Assembly: GCA_016178705.1 (NCBI GenBank) | Contig: JACOST010000030.1 | Location: forward strand, 186,001 to 250,000 | Direction of reading: 5' to 3' | DNA length: 64,000 bases | From: Deltaproteobacteria bacterium | Lineage (GTDB): Bacteria; Desulfobacterota; Binatia; HRBIN30; JACQVA1 | Translations under genes and position numbers: made by a program | Part shown: piece after piece, positions 52,079-61,054 of the stretch | How the letters are laid out: each line of letters opens with the position of its first letter | Position numbering within the stretch: the first letter of the stretch is position 1 | Notes under the pieces: generated by a model | The model's database searches: none | What the model was told of the DNA's origin: nothing | Seen by the model: only the letters and a program-made list of their open reading frames with translations

Positions 52079-54394
52079 ATGAAGACCGTGCGGCGACTCC
52101 GCGGGCGCCTCATGTGTTTGCTGGCGGTGCTCACGCTGCCCGTTCGCGTTTGGGGCGATACTCTCCCTGGTGCGCCGCCGTTTCCAACCGAGTTGAAGAT
52201 ACAACTGCAGCAGGCGTTGACCGCGAAGGGCCCGAGCTACAAGCCGCGCACGCGTCATCTCACCGCCGACGGCGCGCCGAAGTATACCAACCGGCTCATT
52301 CTCGAAAGCAGCCCGTACCTGATTCAACACGCGCACAACCCGGTGAACTGGTACCCGTGGGGTGACGAAGCGTTCGATACCGCACGGCGCGAGGGCAAGC
52401 CGGTGCTGCTCAGCGTCGGCTACTCGACCTGTCACTGGTGCCATGTGATGGAAGAGGAATCGTTCGAGAACGAGGAAATCGCCCGCTACCTCAACGAGCA
52501 CTACATCGCGATCAAAGTGGATCGCGAGCAACGCCCCGACATCGATGGCATCTACATGGCCGCCGTGCAGACGCTCACCGGTGGCGGCGGTTGGCCGATG
52601 ACTGTGTGGCTGACGCCGGATCGTCAGCCGTTCTACGGAGGAACGTATTTCCCGCCGCGCGACGGTGAGCGCGGCGCTGGACGCGGGTTTCTCCCGCTGC
52701 TGCAACAGCTCAACGATCTCTATCACCAGCAGCCGGACAAGGTCGCCGCAGCGGCTGGTCAGATCACCGCCGCGATTGCGCTCAGCGCGGTGCCGTCACC
52801 GGGCAGCGCTCTGCCCACCGCGGCGGTGCTGCGCGATGCGTTCGCGTACTTTCAGCGCACGTTCGATGCGACCAACGGCGGGTTCGGCGGCGCGCCGAAG
52901 TTTCCGCGTCCGGTCGAGTTGGATTTCCTGCTGCGCTACCACCGCCGCAGCGGCGACGCGGCCGCGCTGAACATGGTCGTCACAACGCTAGACGTTATGG
53001 GCGCCGGCGGCATCTACGATCACATCGGCGGCGGCTTCCATCGCTACGCCACCGACGCGCGCTGGCGCGTGCCGCACTTCGAGAAGATGCTGTACGACAA
53101 CGCGCTGCTGGTGCGCGTGTACCTCGACGCGTACCAAGTCACCGGTCGAGAGGACTTCGCGCGCATCGCCCGCGAAACCTTGTGCTATGTCGAGCGCGAG
53201 ATGACCGCGCCGGGCGGCGGCTTCTATTCCGCATCCGATGCCGACAGCGAGGGCGAAGAAGGCAAGTACTTCGCCTGGACGCCGACACAGATCGAGGCGG
53301 TGCTGGGTCCAACGCGCGCACGCTTGATCACCGCGTACTACGATGTCACCGCGGCCGGAAACTTCCACGGCGCGACCATCCTCCACACGCCTCGCCCGCT
53401 CGCTGAAGTTGCCGCGAGTCTTCAGATCGATCCGCAGGCGGCCGCAACCCAGCTCGACGCGGCGCGCGCCGATCTCTACCAAGCCCGTTTGAAGCGTGTG
53501 CCGCCGCACACCGACACCAAGGTGCTGGCCGCGTGGAACGGGCTGATGATCGGCGCCTTCGCCCGCGCCGCGCAGGTGCTCGGCGAGCCCGCCTATGCGC
53601 GCGTGGCGCAACTGGCGGCGGACTTCGTGCTCACATCCCTCCGCGACGGTGAACGCTTGCGCCGCAGCGTCAACGACGGCGTGGCCACCGGCGACGGCTA
53701 TCTCGACGACTACGCGTTCGTCGCGGCCGGTTTGCTCGATCTCTACGAAGCGACCTTCGAGCCCAAGCGGCTGGAGCAGGCGATCGCTCTGCAGGGACAA
53801 CTGGAGCAGCGGTTTCTCGATCATGACGGCGGCGGATTTTTTCTCACTGGTGTCGATCACGAGTCGCTGCTGGCGCGCACCAAACCCGCCTACGACGGCG
53901 CCGAACCGGCGGGCAACTCGATGGCAGTGCTGAATCTGATGCGGCTCGCCGAGTTCACCACCGCTGCGCGTGATCGCGCGCTTGCCGAGCAGAGTCTGCG
54001 CGCCTTCGCTGGTGTGCTGCAGCGCGGTCCCGCATCGCTGCCGTTGATGCTCGGTGCGGTCGACTTCCAACTCGACCACGCGAAAGAGATCGTCATCGTC
54101 GTACCATCCGGCCACGACGTCGGCGCGCTGCGCGCGCCGCTACGGCGCACCTACGTCCCGAATCGCGCGCTGACGATCGTGACGGAGGGCGTGGAGCCAG
54201 ACGCGCAACGTGCGTTGATTCCGTGGGTGGCGCAAAAGACTGCCATCAAGGGCATGCCGACGGCATACGTCTGCGAGCACTATGTGTGCGCGTTGCCGAC
54301 GGTTGATCCCGAAGTCTTCGCGCGCCAGCTCGCGCAAGTCACGCCGTTCCCAAGCGACCTCGTTGTCCCCGCCAATACGCCGCACAGCCCGTGA
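52079..54394 (+). CDS. exported thioredoxin-fold DUF255 protein (YyaL/SSP411-like)
   Basis: About 771 residues. A signal-like N-terminus ([19 protein letters not shown]) precedes a DUF255 thioredoxin-like domain with [19 protein letters not shown] and the CxxC motif in [14 protein letters not shown], then [14 protein letters not shown]. The rest is an alpha/alpha-toroid (six-hairpin) region with [15 protein letters not shown] and [14 protein letters not shown]. Homologues are widespread but poorly understood and usually cytosolic, so the signal sequence here is noteworthy. Start ambiguous between ATG 52067 and ATG 52079; neither has a Shine-Dalgarno. Divergent from the oxoprolinase gene. Confidence 0.82.
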   Translation: MKTVRRLRGRLMCLLAVLTLPVRVWGDTLPGAPPFPTELKIQLQQALTAKGPSYKPRTRHLTADGAPKYTNRLILESSPYLIQHAHNPVNWYPWGDEAFDTARREGKPVLLSVGYSTCHWCHVMEEESFENEEIARYLNEHYIAIKVDREQRPDIDGIYMAAVQTLTGGGGWPMTVWLTPDRQPFYGGTYFPPRDGERGAGRGFLPLLQQLNDLYHQQPDKVAAAAGQITAAIALSAVPSPGSALPTAAVLRDAFAYFQRTFDATNGGFGGAPKFPRPVELDFLLRYHRRSGDAAALNMVVTTLDVMGAGGIYDHIGGGFHRYATDARWRVPHFEKMLYDNALLVRVYLDAYQVTGREDFARIARETLCYVEREMTAPGGGFYSASDADSEGEEGKYFAWTPTQIEAVLGPTRARLITAYYDVTAAGNFHGATILHTPRPLAEVAASLQIDPQAAATQLDAARADLYQARLKRVPPHTDTKVLAAWNGLMIGAFARAAQVLGEPAYARVAQLAADFVLTSLRDGERLRRSVNDGVATGDGYLDDYAFVAAGLLDLYEATFEPKRLEQAIALQGQLEQRFLDHDGGGFFLTGVDHESLLARTKPAYDGAEPAGNSMAVLNLMRLAEFTTAARDRALAEQSLRAFAGVLQRGPASLPLMLGAVDFQLDHAKEIVIVVPSGHDVGALRAPLRRTYVPNRALTIVTEGVEPDAQRALIPWVAQKTAIKGMPTAYVCEHYVCALPTVDPEVFARQLAQVTPFPSDLVVPANTPHSP

Positions 54395-54458
54395 AGGCGG
54401 TGGGGGCCGCGATCTCATGGTTTGCGCGCCCCGCGGGGTTCGGCTATCTCCACAAGGC

Positions 54459-54944
54459 ATGGTTGGTACTTCAATTTGGCGCGTAGGTCGCGGATGGCTG
54501 CTGGTGGCGTGTCTTGCGCTCACTGCCGGCTGCGCGCATCAGAAACTATTCGGCGATGCCGGCGACAAGCCCGATCCGTTAGCGAGTCTGGCGGTACCGC
54601 TGGCGGTCAATTCGTTCGAGATCACCAACGCCGACAATCAGCGCGGCGTCTTCTTCAAGCTCTCGCGCATACCCGAGAGCGTCACTTCACACGTCGAAGG
54701 CGGCGACGCCGACCCGGCGCAGATCATCGTTGAGGTCGAGGGACCTGGTGGTGGCGAGGATCTGGCGGCACAAACCTTTCCCGGCACCGATACGCTCGTC
54801 AGCCAGATCCACATCGCACGCACCAACGGCCGGCTGCAACTGGGTGTCGAGCTGAGCGCCCTGCGCGCGCCGCCGTACACCGTGCATCAGATGGCTGACT
54901 GGATCATGGTGCGCATCAACCCGAGCCCGGCCCCTCACAACTGA
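54459..54944 (+). CDS. small lipoprotein, AMIN-like domain
   Basis: 161 residues. Lipobox LTAGC, then a single beta-rich domain (VNSFEITNADNQRGVFFKLSR, IIVEVEGP, VSQIHIARTNGRLQLGVEL) that resembles AMIN domains of periplasmic peptidoglycan or secretin-associated proteins. Resemblance only; no enzyme is attached. A HEAT-repeat protein gene follows after 38 nt, so the two may act together in the envelope. ATG 54459 has only a very close AAGG upstream. Confidence 0.65.
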   Translation: MVGTSIWRVGRGWLLVACLALTAGCAHQKLFGDAGDKPDPLASLAVPLAVNSFEITNADNQRGVFFKLSRIPESVTSHVEGGDADPAQIIVEVEGPGGGEDLAAQTFPGTDTLVSQIHIARTNGRLQLGVELSALRAPPYTVHQMADWIMVRINPSPAPHN

Positions 54945-54982
54945 CGGATTTCGCGGACCGCGAGTCCGTGAGAGTTTCCACA

Positions 54983-55678
54983 ATGCTGCATCGCAGTACG
55001 ATTCCCGCGGGATGGTTGTTGATCTTGACCCTCACGCTCGTGGCCACGCCAGCCGCCGCGCAGATTTCGTCGAAGCAGGTACGCGACCGCTACGAGAAGC
55101 AAACCAAGGGCAGCACCAAGCTCGAAGATCTGATCAAGAAACTCGACAGCCCCGACCCCGACGTCCGACTCGCGGGCGTGAAGGCTCTGGGCGAGAGCAA
55201 AGAGAAGAAGGCGATCCCCTACTTGATTCAAGCCGCCGGTGATCCCGACATGCGCGTGCAAGCCAAGGCGGTCGACATCCTTGGCAACATGCGCGCCGAG
55301 GATGCGACGTTGGTGCTGGTGCAACAGCTCTTCCGCAGCGACACCGATCCACTGATGAAGCAGCGCATCCTGGCTGCCCTCGGCAAGATCGGTGACGCGC
55401 GGGCGGCGCAGCCGATCGTCGAGTACCTGCGGCGCGATCTCGACTCACCGATGCGCGGCACGGCGATCTTCGCGCTCGGAGAAATCGGGTCGCCGGAGTC
55501 GCTCGAACCGCTGACCCAATTGGCGCAGGCAGAGACTGACCCGAACTTGCGCCGCCTCGCCGGCGAAGCCGCCGCCAAAGTGCGCCAGCACCAAGCCGTG
55601 CTCAACAGCGAAGTGAAGGAACCGGGCAAGACCTTCCTCGAACCCAAAGAGCCGCCGCCGCAGCAGGGACAGCAGTGA
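54983..55678 (+). CDS. exported HEAT-repeat protein
   Basis: About 231 residues. Signal peptide ending AAAQ, a short charged stretch, then five or so HEAT-like helical repeats (LDSPDPDVRLAGVKALGE, AGDPDMRVQAKAVDILGN, LMKQRILAALGKIGDARA, SPMRGTAIFALGEIGSPES) and a Pro/Gln tail. A periplasmic protein-protein interaction scaffold is likely; partner unknown. ATG 54983 was preferred over an in-frame GTG at 54968 because it places the signal peptide n-region normally. GTGA overlap with the next gene. Confidence 0.75.
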   Translation: MLHRSTIPAGWLLILTLTLVATPAAAQISSKQVRDRYEKQTKGSTKLEDLIKKLDSPDPDVRLAGVKALGESKEKKAIPYLIQAAGDPDMRVQAKAVDILGNMRAEDATLVLVQQLFRSDTDPLMKQRILAALGKIGDARAAQPIVEYLRRDLDSPMRGTAIFALGEIGSPESLEPLTQLAQAETDPNLRRLAGEAAAKVRQHQAVLNSEVKEPGKTFLEPKEPPPQQGQQ

Positions 55679-55992
55679 CGGCCCCGGAGCACGGGTGTAA
55701 GCACGGTCTAGCAACAGCAATGCGGCAAACGCCGAAGAAACGATCGAGCGTGCGTAGCTGGCTCGTCAGTGCGGCCTCGGCCGGTTTTGCTCTGTACGTC
55801 ACCCTTGGCATTCTTCTGGGTTTCGTCAGCGACATCCGCAGCGGCCACGGATTCGACTATCGCATGAATGCGATGGGCGTTCGTTTCAACGCCATCACTG
55901 GGCTGGTCACCTTTGTGATGATTCTGCTGCTCATCATTCTCGCGAGCGTCGTCAATTTCTGGAAGAGGAGGCGGGGGAAGGACTCGACTTAG
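55675..55992 (+). CDS. small two-helix membrane protein
   Basis: Up to 105 residues from GTG 55675 (overlapping the HEAT gene stop) or 90 from ATG 55720. Two hydrophobic segments, SAASAGFALYVTLGILLGFV and TGLVTFVMILLLIILASVVN, are flanked by basic residues (RQTPKKRSS; WKRRRGKDS). No family recognised. The overlap favours the longer form and coupling to the HEAT protein. The gene ends about 80 nt before the tRNA. Confidence 0.6.
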   Translation: MTAPEHGCKHGLATAMRQTPKKRSSVRSWLVSAASAGFALYVTLGILLGFVSDIRSGHGFDYRMNAMGVRFNAITGLVTFVMILLLIILASVVNFWKRRRGKDST

Positions 55993-56074
55993 GATACTCC
56001 CGGCACGGGGGCTTGACGGCGCTCGCGGAATCCGAGATTCATCGTGCCGCGTTCAGTATGACGTCGCCGCACAT

Positions 56075-56157
56075 GGCCCAGTGGTGGAATGGCAGACACA
56101 GCAGACTCAAAATCTGCCGCGGGCAACCGCGTGGGGGTTCAAGTCCCTCCTGGGCCA
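56075..56157 (+). tRNA. tRNA-Leu (anticodon CAA)
   Basis: A perfect 7-bp acceptor stem GGCCCAG / CTGGGCC with discriminator A at 56157. Class II D-arm TGGTGGAATGGCAGACAC, anticodon stem GCAGA/TCTGC with loop CTCAAAA (anticodon 56108-56110), long variable arm CGCGGGCAACCGCG, and T-arm with GTTCAAGTC. CCA is not encoded. Reads the UUG codon. Confidence 0.95.
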
Positions 56158-56194
56158 CTCAAACTCTTTTCGTTCAGTGCGACGACCCATGCAG

Positions 56195-56216
56195 CCGCTA
56201 CAGGTTCTTGTAGCGG
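56195..56216. terminator. hairpin between tRNA-Leu and cti
   Basis: CCGCTACA (56195-56202), loop GGTTCT, TGTAGCGG (56209-56216). It overlaps the cti stop codon and lies 38 nt past the tRNA. Short and without a T-run, so only a tentative terminator. Confidence 0.4.
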
Positions 56217-58621
56217 TTGATATCGAAGAGGCCGAACTCGGTCGGCTCGCGGCGGCGGAAGTCGGCGTGCATCCAGTCGATCGTCGCCCATAGATTGGGA
56301 CTGGTGCGACGCACGCCCCAGCGCTCGACGAGCGTCTCAAAGCCAGCAGCGTTCTGAACCGCGGCGAGCGCTTGCGTGAATGCATCGATTTGCGCGACCT
56401 CGACGTCGAAGACGAAGTTCGGGTAGCTGCCGAGATATCCACGCGCCACGGTGAGCGTGTCATCGGCCGGTTCGAGCCGCTCCTTCTCGTCGAACATGAA
56501 CGCCACGTTGTCGTGCGCTCGATTGTGCACCAACGTGTAGATCGCATCATTGTTGATGGCATCTTGGCCATCACCGTGCCCGGAGCGCACTCGCAGGAAG
56601 GCCACCTCTGGCAGCTCGGCGACCCAGGCACCGTGCACGCCCGTGAGCGGTTGCAGCGCGCGCTCGGCGCGTTTCTCGACGGTGGAAGCCCCGGGACGGT
56701 CGCACGGCGGCTTGCCGCAGCGATTGAGGAGATCCGGCGGCCCCGACACCGCAGCATTGCGCGCCACGATCATGTCGAGAAACTCCGCCTTCACATCGCG
56801 CGAGGTGAACCGGATCTGCGTCCCGCGCGTGGTGTCGTGGAGACGATCGGCGCGTTTGTAGTCAAGCGAGTCCGTCGCGCCGACGTACCACGAGGCACGC
56901 AGCGCTTCACGGCGATTCGCCGGCAGAAACGTCAAGAAGAGATTCTCCGCCTGCATGCGTAGGTGATCCATGTAGAGACGGGTTCCGATCTGGTGGCTCA
57001 CGTTGCCGAAGACGTCGTAGCCCGCCACCAGGTCGTAGTAGACGCGCTCGAAGATGGGGAAGTCCATCACCCACGCGGTCTTTGGAATCGCGCCGAGGAA
57101 TCCGCGCACGACGGTGGCGTTGTCGAAGTGCCGGAAGACGGTGAGTTGCGCGTTGGGATTGTGACCGTCGCCGTTCCAGATGAAGCCAAGCGTGGGGCCC
57201 AGGCGCTTGGGATCCGCCGCGGCGTAGTAGCGCGCGCGAATGTCGAGGTAGCGGCGTTGCTCGTAGTTGTATTGAATCCAAAACTCGCCGGGGACGAGGT
57301 GGCTCAGATGCTCGGCGGGAAGGTTCAGATACGGCTTGGTCTGTTCGAGGAAGCTCGCATCGACGACGGACAGGTCATGATCGGGATCGAGAAAGGAGAC
57401 GAAGAAATGGTCCTCGATCACATCGACCGCTACCTGCCCTCGGCACACCGGCCCGCGGATGAACGTCATGACGAAGTACTGCGCGTCATCGAGCAGGAAC
57501 TGGTAGCGCGAACGCGCCGGCATCTCGTCGAAGCTGATGAACGGATTGGAGGCCTCGGCAGGCTCATAACTCGGAAAGCGCGTCGGCTGCCAATCCGAGT
57601 CGAGAAAGAGCGCGGAGAGCCGCCGCATCCGCGCATCGCTCAGCGGATAGACGATGTGGGTCTTGTGGACGATCGTCTCGTCGATCGGGCGCAGGCGGTA
57701 CCAGAAACGCGCCGCGCCGGGCGCATCGTAGGGCCGCACGCTCGCGATCTCGTTCAGCGGATCTCCGGGCGGCGTGGTGGAGCGCACGACGCGAAAGAAC
57801 GGCCCCGTCGGTAGATCGTCGAAGTAGAGGTGGGCGACGAACCAGTGCTCGTAGAGATAGCGAGCCGCGACGCGTTGCTTGAGCGAGTCTCCGTTCAAGA
57901 ACGCTTCCCAACGCGCGACCTGCGCCATCGCCGCCGCCGGCAACGGCCGCGCAACGGGCGCGGGCAGGCCGCCGACGCTGGCCAACGCGCCCAGCGCGCC
58001 CAGTTCCGCGTCGCTCAGCCGAGCCATGCCGTAGGGCATGCCGCCACGCGGGTGCTGCTGCACGTACGTGCCGAACTCCGTGGCTCGCGGGCAGGAGAGC
58101 GCGCGATCAATGTCGAGCGGCACCGAATCGGGTAACTTCTGGCCGGGAGTAAACGCGTGCGCTCGCCCGAGCTCCAGCATCAGACGCATCAGCGACGCGG
58201 AATCCCGTGCGTCGGCGCTGCCCAACACCGAGAAGAAGCTGCGCTCGCGCCACTGCGCCGTGGTCTGTGCGTCGATGAACAGGCGCGTAGGCTGCATCGC
58301 CGTCAGGCGCTCCGTTTGATAGACGACGTCCTTGCTCGCGCCACGCTCGACCCCTGTGGGTGAGGAGAGCAGCAACTGGCAGGGCGCGTCGTAGCAGCCA
58401 TGACAGACCACGCAGCGCCGTTCGAGGATGGGCTGCACCTGTTCGTATGAGACGTTCGTTGCCATTGGCAGCGGTGGCAGAATCGGTGGCGGGACACGAG
58501 AGCACGCCGCGGCGGAGACGATCACCAACAACAACAGGAGAACCGATGCGCCTGATTCGTGGCGCGATCCAGGGGCGAGTGGACGATCAGAGCAACGGAA
58601 CAATCGCGAGATCGGCGTCAT
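56198..58621 (-). CDS. cti: fatty acid cis-trans isomerase
   Basis: About 807 residues. N-terminal signal with a hydrophobic core ending AAAC, then the c-type haem motif in RRCVVCHGCYDAPCQL, followed by Cti blocks SFFSVLG, MPYGMARL, RYLYEHWFVAHLYF, RYQFLLDDAQYFVMTFIRGPVCRGQVA and NVSHQIGTRLYMDH. Periplasmic Cti converts cis to trans unsaturated phospholipid acyl chains in place, stiffening the membrane quickly under solvent or heat stress. ATG 58621 was chosen over an in-frame TTG at 58657, which lies inside the -35 box. Confidence 0.88.
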   Translation of the reverse strand: MTPISRLFRCSDRPLAPGSRHESGASVLLLLLVIVSAAACSRVPPPILPPLPMATNVSYEQVQPILERRCVVCHGCYDAPCQLLLSSPTGVERGASKDVVYQTERLTAMQPTRLFIDAQTTAQWRERSFFSVLGSADARDSASLMRLMLELGRAHAFTPGQKLPDSVPLDIDRALSCPRATEFGTYVQQHPRGGMPYGMARLSDAELGALGALASVGGLPAPVARPLPAAAMAQVARWEAFLNGDSLKQRVAARYLYEHWFVAHLYFDDLPTGPFFRVVRSTTPPGDPLNEIASVRPYDAPGAARFWYRLRPIDETIVHKTHIVYPLSDARMRRLSALFLDSDWQPTRFPSYEPAEASNPFISFDEMPARSRYQFLLDDAQYFVMTFIRGPVCRGQVAVDVIEDHFFVSFLDPDHDLSVVDASFLEQTKPYLNLPAEHLSHLVPGEFWIQYNYEQRRYLDIRARYYAAADPKRLGPTLGFIWNGDGHNPNAQLTVFRHFDNATVVRGFLGAIPKTAWVMDFPIFERVYYDLVAGYDVFGNVSHQIGTRLYMDHLRMQAENLFLTFLPANRREALRASWYVGATDSLDYKRADRLHDTTRGTQIRFTSRDVKAEFLDMIVARNAAVSGPPDLLNRCGKPPCDRPGASTVEKRAERALQPLTGVHGAWVAELPEVAFLRVRSGHGDGQDAINNDAIYTLVHNRAHDNVAFMFDEKERLEPADDTLTVARGYLGSYPNFVFDVEVAQIDAFTQALAAVQNAAGFETLVERWGVRRTSPNLWATIDWMHADFRRREPTEFGLFDINRYKNL

Positions 58622-58628
58622 CTGTGGT

Positions 58629-58657
58629 CGGATAGGGAATGCCCCACCGAGTGTCAA
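58629..58657 (-). promoter_or_regulatory. consensus promoter of cti, leaderless
   Basis: On the minus strand: TTGACA (58657-58652), 17-nt spacer, TATCCG (58634-58629), then 7 nt to ATG. There is no Shine-Dalgarno. Optimal -35 and spacing suggest sigma70-type control. Confidence 0.6.
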
Positions 58658-58741
58658 GCACGCGTGACGCGCGGTCTGCGCCGTTGCACTCCGTCCCGCT
58701 AGTACCTACACTGCGGCGCTATTCAAGAGGCAGGTGGATCT

Positions 58742-59677
58742 GTGGCACAGCCGGTCGTGAGTGTTGTCGTGAGTTCCGATTACGCCAGCGGCAAAGCCGC
58801 GGGGTGGAACGATCTGCGTGCGACGCTGGCCGGGCTCGCCCAGCAAGACTTTCGTGAACCGACTGAATTCCTACTCGTCGAGACCACCGAGATCGCACTG
58901 CAGATTCCGCCCGATCTGCAACGCATCTTGCCATCGCTCCGGATCGTCGCCGCACCGGCGGCCTCCGCCAATGAGCTGAAGAATGTCGGGGCACGGGCCG
59001 CGACCGCCGATTTGGTCGCGTTGATCGACGGCGACTGCACGCCCGTGACCGGTTGGCTGCGTCACCTCGTGAGCACACTGCGCGAGCATCCCGACGTTGC
59101 GGTCGTCAGCGGTCGAACCGGTTACGCGGGGCGGAGTCTGTTGGAGCGCGCGATGGCGCTGGTCACCCGCTCGTTCCTCGACGAAGGTCGGACCGCGCCG
59201 ACGCGACATGTGACCATCAACAACGCCGGCTTCCGCCGAGCGGTTTTACTGGCGCATCCGCTGCCGGAGATTGCCGGACCGCACATGTCGATGCTGCAAT
59301 CCGACGCCATTGCGCGCGACGGCGGGCAGTTCCTCTTCGAACCGGGCATGCATGTGACGCACGCCTATGAAGGCTGGGCGATGGAGAAAGAAATTCGCCG
59401 CAGCATGGGGTACGGAGTGATCAGAGTACGCCGTATCGATCCGCGCCTGCCGTACGCGTGGCTGGCGCGCCTCGGAGTGCTATCGGTGCCGCTGTTCGTA
59501 GTACTGCGCACGCTGCACAGTTGCTGGAACTGCCTGCGGCGTGCCGGCGACTACGGTGTCGCGTGGTACGAGTTGCCCGTCGCCTTTGGACTCGCCGCGG
59601 CCGCATGCAGCCTGGAAGTGCCCGGCATGTTGCGCGCCGTGCGCGATCTCCCGCACGCCCCGTCGGAGTTTCGCTAA
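58742..59677 (+). CDS. family 2 glycosyltransferase
   Basis: 311 residues from GTG 58742 with AGGTGG upstream. GT-A fold: VSVVVSSDYASGK start, ATADLVALIDGDCTPVTGW with the D-x-D-type metal site, and NNAGFRRAVLLAHPLPE in the acceptor region. C-terminal hydrophobic segments (LGVLSVPLFVVLRTL; VAFGLAAAACSLEVPG) suggest membrane association. Divergent from cti and convergent with the GT4 gene; the two stop codons overlap within CTAA at 59674-59677. Probably part of a surface polysaccharide set with the GT4 and GT39-like genes. Confidence 0.78.
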   Translation: MAQPVVSVVVSSDYASGKAAGWNDLRATLAGLAQQDFREPTEFLLVETTEIALQIPPDLQRILPSLRIVAAPAASANELKNVGARAATADLVALIDGDCTPVTGWLRHLVSTLREHPDVAVVSGRTGYAGRSLLERAMALVTRSFLDEGRTAPTRHVTINNAGFRRAVLLAHPLPEIAGPHMSMLQSDAIARDGGQFLFEPGMHVTHAYEGWAMEKEIRRSMGYGVIRVRRIDPRLPYAWLARLGVLSVPLFVVLRTLHSCWNCLRRAGDYGVAWYELPVAFGLAAAACSLEVPGMLRAVRDLPHAPSEFR

Positions 59678-61014
59678 GACACCACGATCAACGACTCGGG
59701 CAAATCCTGATCATCTAGGACGCGCGCATAAACCTGCAACCAGACGGGAAACGCAACGTCGGGTGCGTGCACCGCCACGAAGCGATCGTAGCCAGCTTGC
59801 GCCAACGCGGCGCGCCGCGCCGGATTGATCGCGAGTTCAACGATAGCGTCGGCGAGGGCGGCGTGATCGGAGGGCGGAACGACGCGCCCGCAGCGCCCGT
59901 TGTCGAGCAGTTCACTCACACCGCCAACATCGGTCGCGATCACCGGGATGCGCCGCGCCATCGCCTCGAGCGCAACCAGCGGCGAGCTTTCGAGCAGCGA
60001 CGGGATTACGAACAAATCAATCGTGGCCCAAAACCGCGCCATGCCGGCGTTGTCTTGGGCGCCGAGGAATTCGACTTGCTCGCAGATACCTAACTGCGTC
60101 GCGAGCCGTTCCAACTCTGAACGCAGCGATCCGTCGCCGGCGATGACGAACCGCGCCGCGGTTTGCTGCGCCACCCGCGGCAGCGCGTGAACGAAGAACG
60201 CGTGACCCTTCTCTTTCTCCAACCGCCCCGCTGTGCCGACCACCAGTGATGGCGGTGCACTCGAACGCTCCGGCCAAGTTCTTACGACGGTGGCTTGCTC
60301 CACCATCCACGGGAGGATCGCGATCACTCCCTGATACTGCACGTGTTCTCGCACGGCCTGAGCAACGCGCTGCGCGCTGACGATGATGAGATCCACGTGC
60401 GCGCGCACGCGTCGCAGCGCTCGCCACCCCTTCGCGGCATTCGATCCGTGCGACGGATCGAGGGCGAACCACCAATGGCTTCGCACACTCGACGTGGGAG
60501 TACTGTTCTCCAAATAGACCACCGGTACGCGTAGGGCGTGCGCCCAGCGCACGCCAGCGGCACCGCGGTGGACGTGGACGAGCACCCCGCGGCCGTCGCG
60601 ACGCGCGGCGGCGACCGCCGCGGTGAATGCGCGACGCGCACGCCGACTGAAGCGATAGCGAATGAGCAGGCGGCTCAGCCGCTCGCCGCTGCGGCGCCAA
60701 CAATACCGAAACGATCCGCGACGCAGCAGCGCACCGGCGAGCGCGACCGCAAACCGCGCGGGCAGCAGCAGGGCGAGCAACGGCTTCACGTCGGGGACGT
60801 CGTCAACTTCCGCGTTGAGCGGGATCGCGGCGTCGTGCAGCACGCGGGCGTAACGGTTGCCCGGCGGAGGCGGGTACTCGGTGTACACAGCAACGCGATG
60901 CCCCGCTCGCTGCAGTTGCAGCGCGAGTGTGCACAACAGTTGGCTCGCCCCGCCGAGCTGATCGAGATCGTTCATCAGCAAGAAGATCGCCCACTCGGAG
61001 CGCGCACCTGACAT
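59674..61014 (-). CDS. family 4 glycosyltransferase
   Basis: About 446 residues. GT-B fold with an N-terminal Rossmann domain (LMNDLDQLGGASQLLCTLALQ) and a C-terminal donor domain: VVGTAGRLEKEKGHAFFV, FVIAGDGSLRSELERL, and the E-x7-E pattern in PSLLESSPLVALEAMA followed by IPVIATDVGGVSEL. Transfers a nucleotide-activated sugar, probably in surface polysaccharide or glycolipid assembly. Start taken at ATG 61014; an in-frame TTG at 61077 would overlap the upstream gene. Confidence 0.82.
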   Translation of the reverse strand: MSGARSEWAIFLLMNDLDQLGGASQLLCTLALQLQRAGHRVAVYTEYPPPPGNRYARVLHDAAIPLNAEVDDVPDVKPLLALLLPARFAVALAGALLRRGSFRYCWRRSGERLSRLLIRYRFSRRARRAFTAAVAAARRDGRGVLVHVHRGAAGVRWAHALRVPVVYLENSTPTSSVRSHWWFALDPSHGSNAAKGWRALRRVRAHVDLIIVSAQRVAQAVREHVQYQGVIAILPWMVEQATVVRTWPERSSAPPSLVVGTAGRLEKEKGHAFFVHALPRVAQQTAARFVIAGDGSLRSELERLATQLGICEQVEFLGAQDNAGMARFWATIDLFVIPSLLESSPLVALEAMARRIPVIATDVGGVSELLDNGRCGRVVPPSDHAALADAIVELAINPARRAALAQAGYDRFVAVHAPDVAFPVWLQVYARVLDDQDLPESLIVVS

Positions 61015-61054
61015 CTGAACGCTCACCGCCTCGTCGCGTGCCCGATCATGTTCC

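Noticed and set aside
56013-56293. Short open frames across 56013-56293
   Set aside because: They run through the tRNA-Leu gene and have no start signals or homology.
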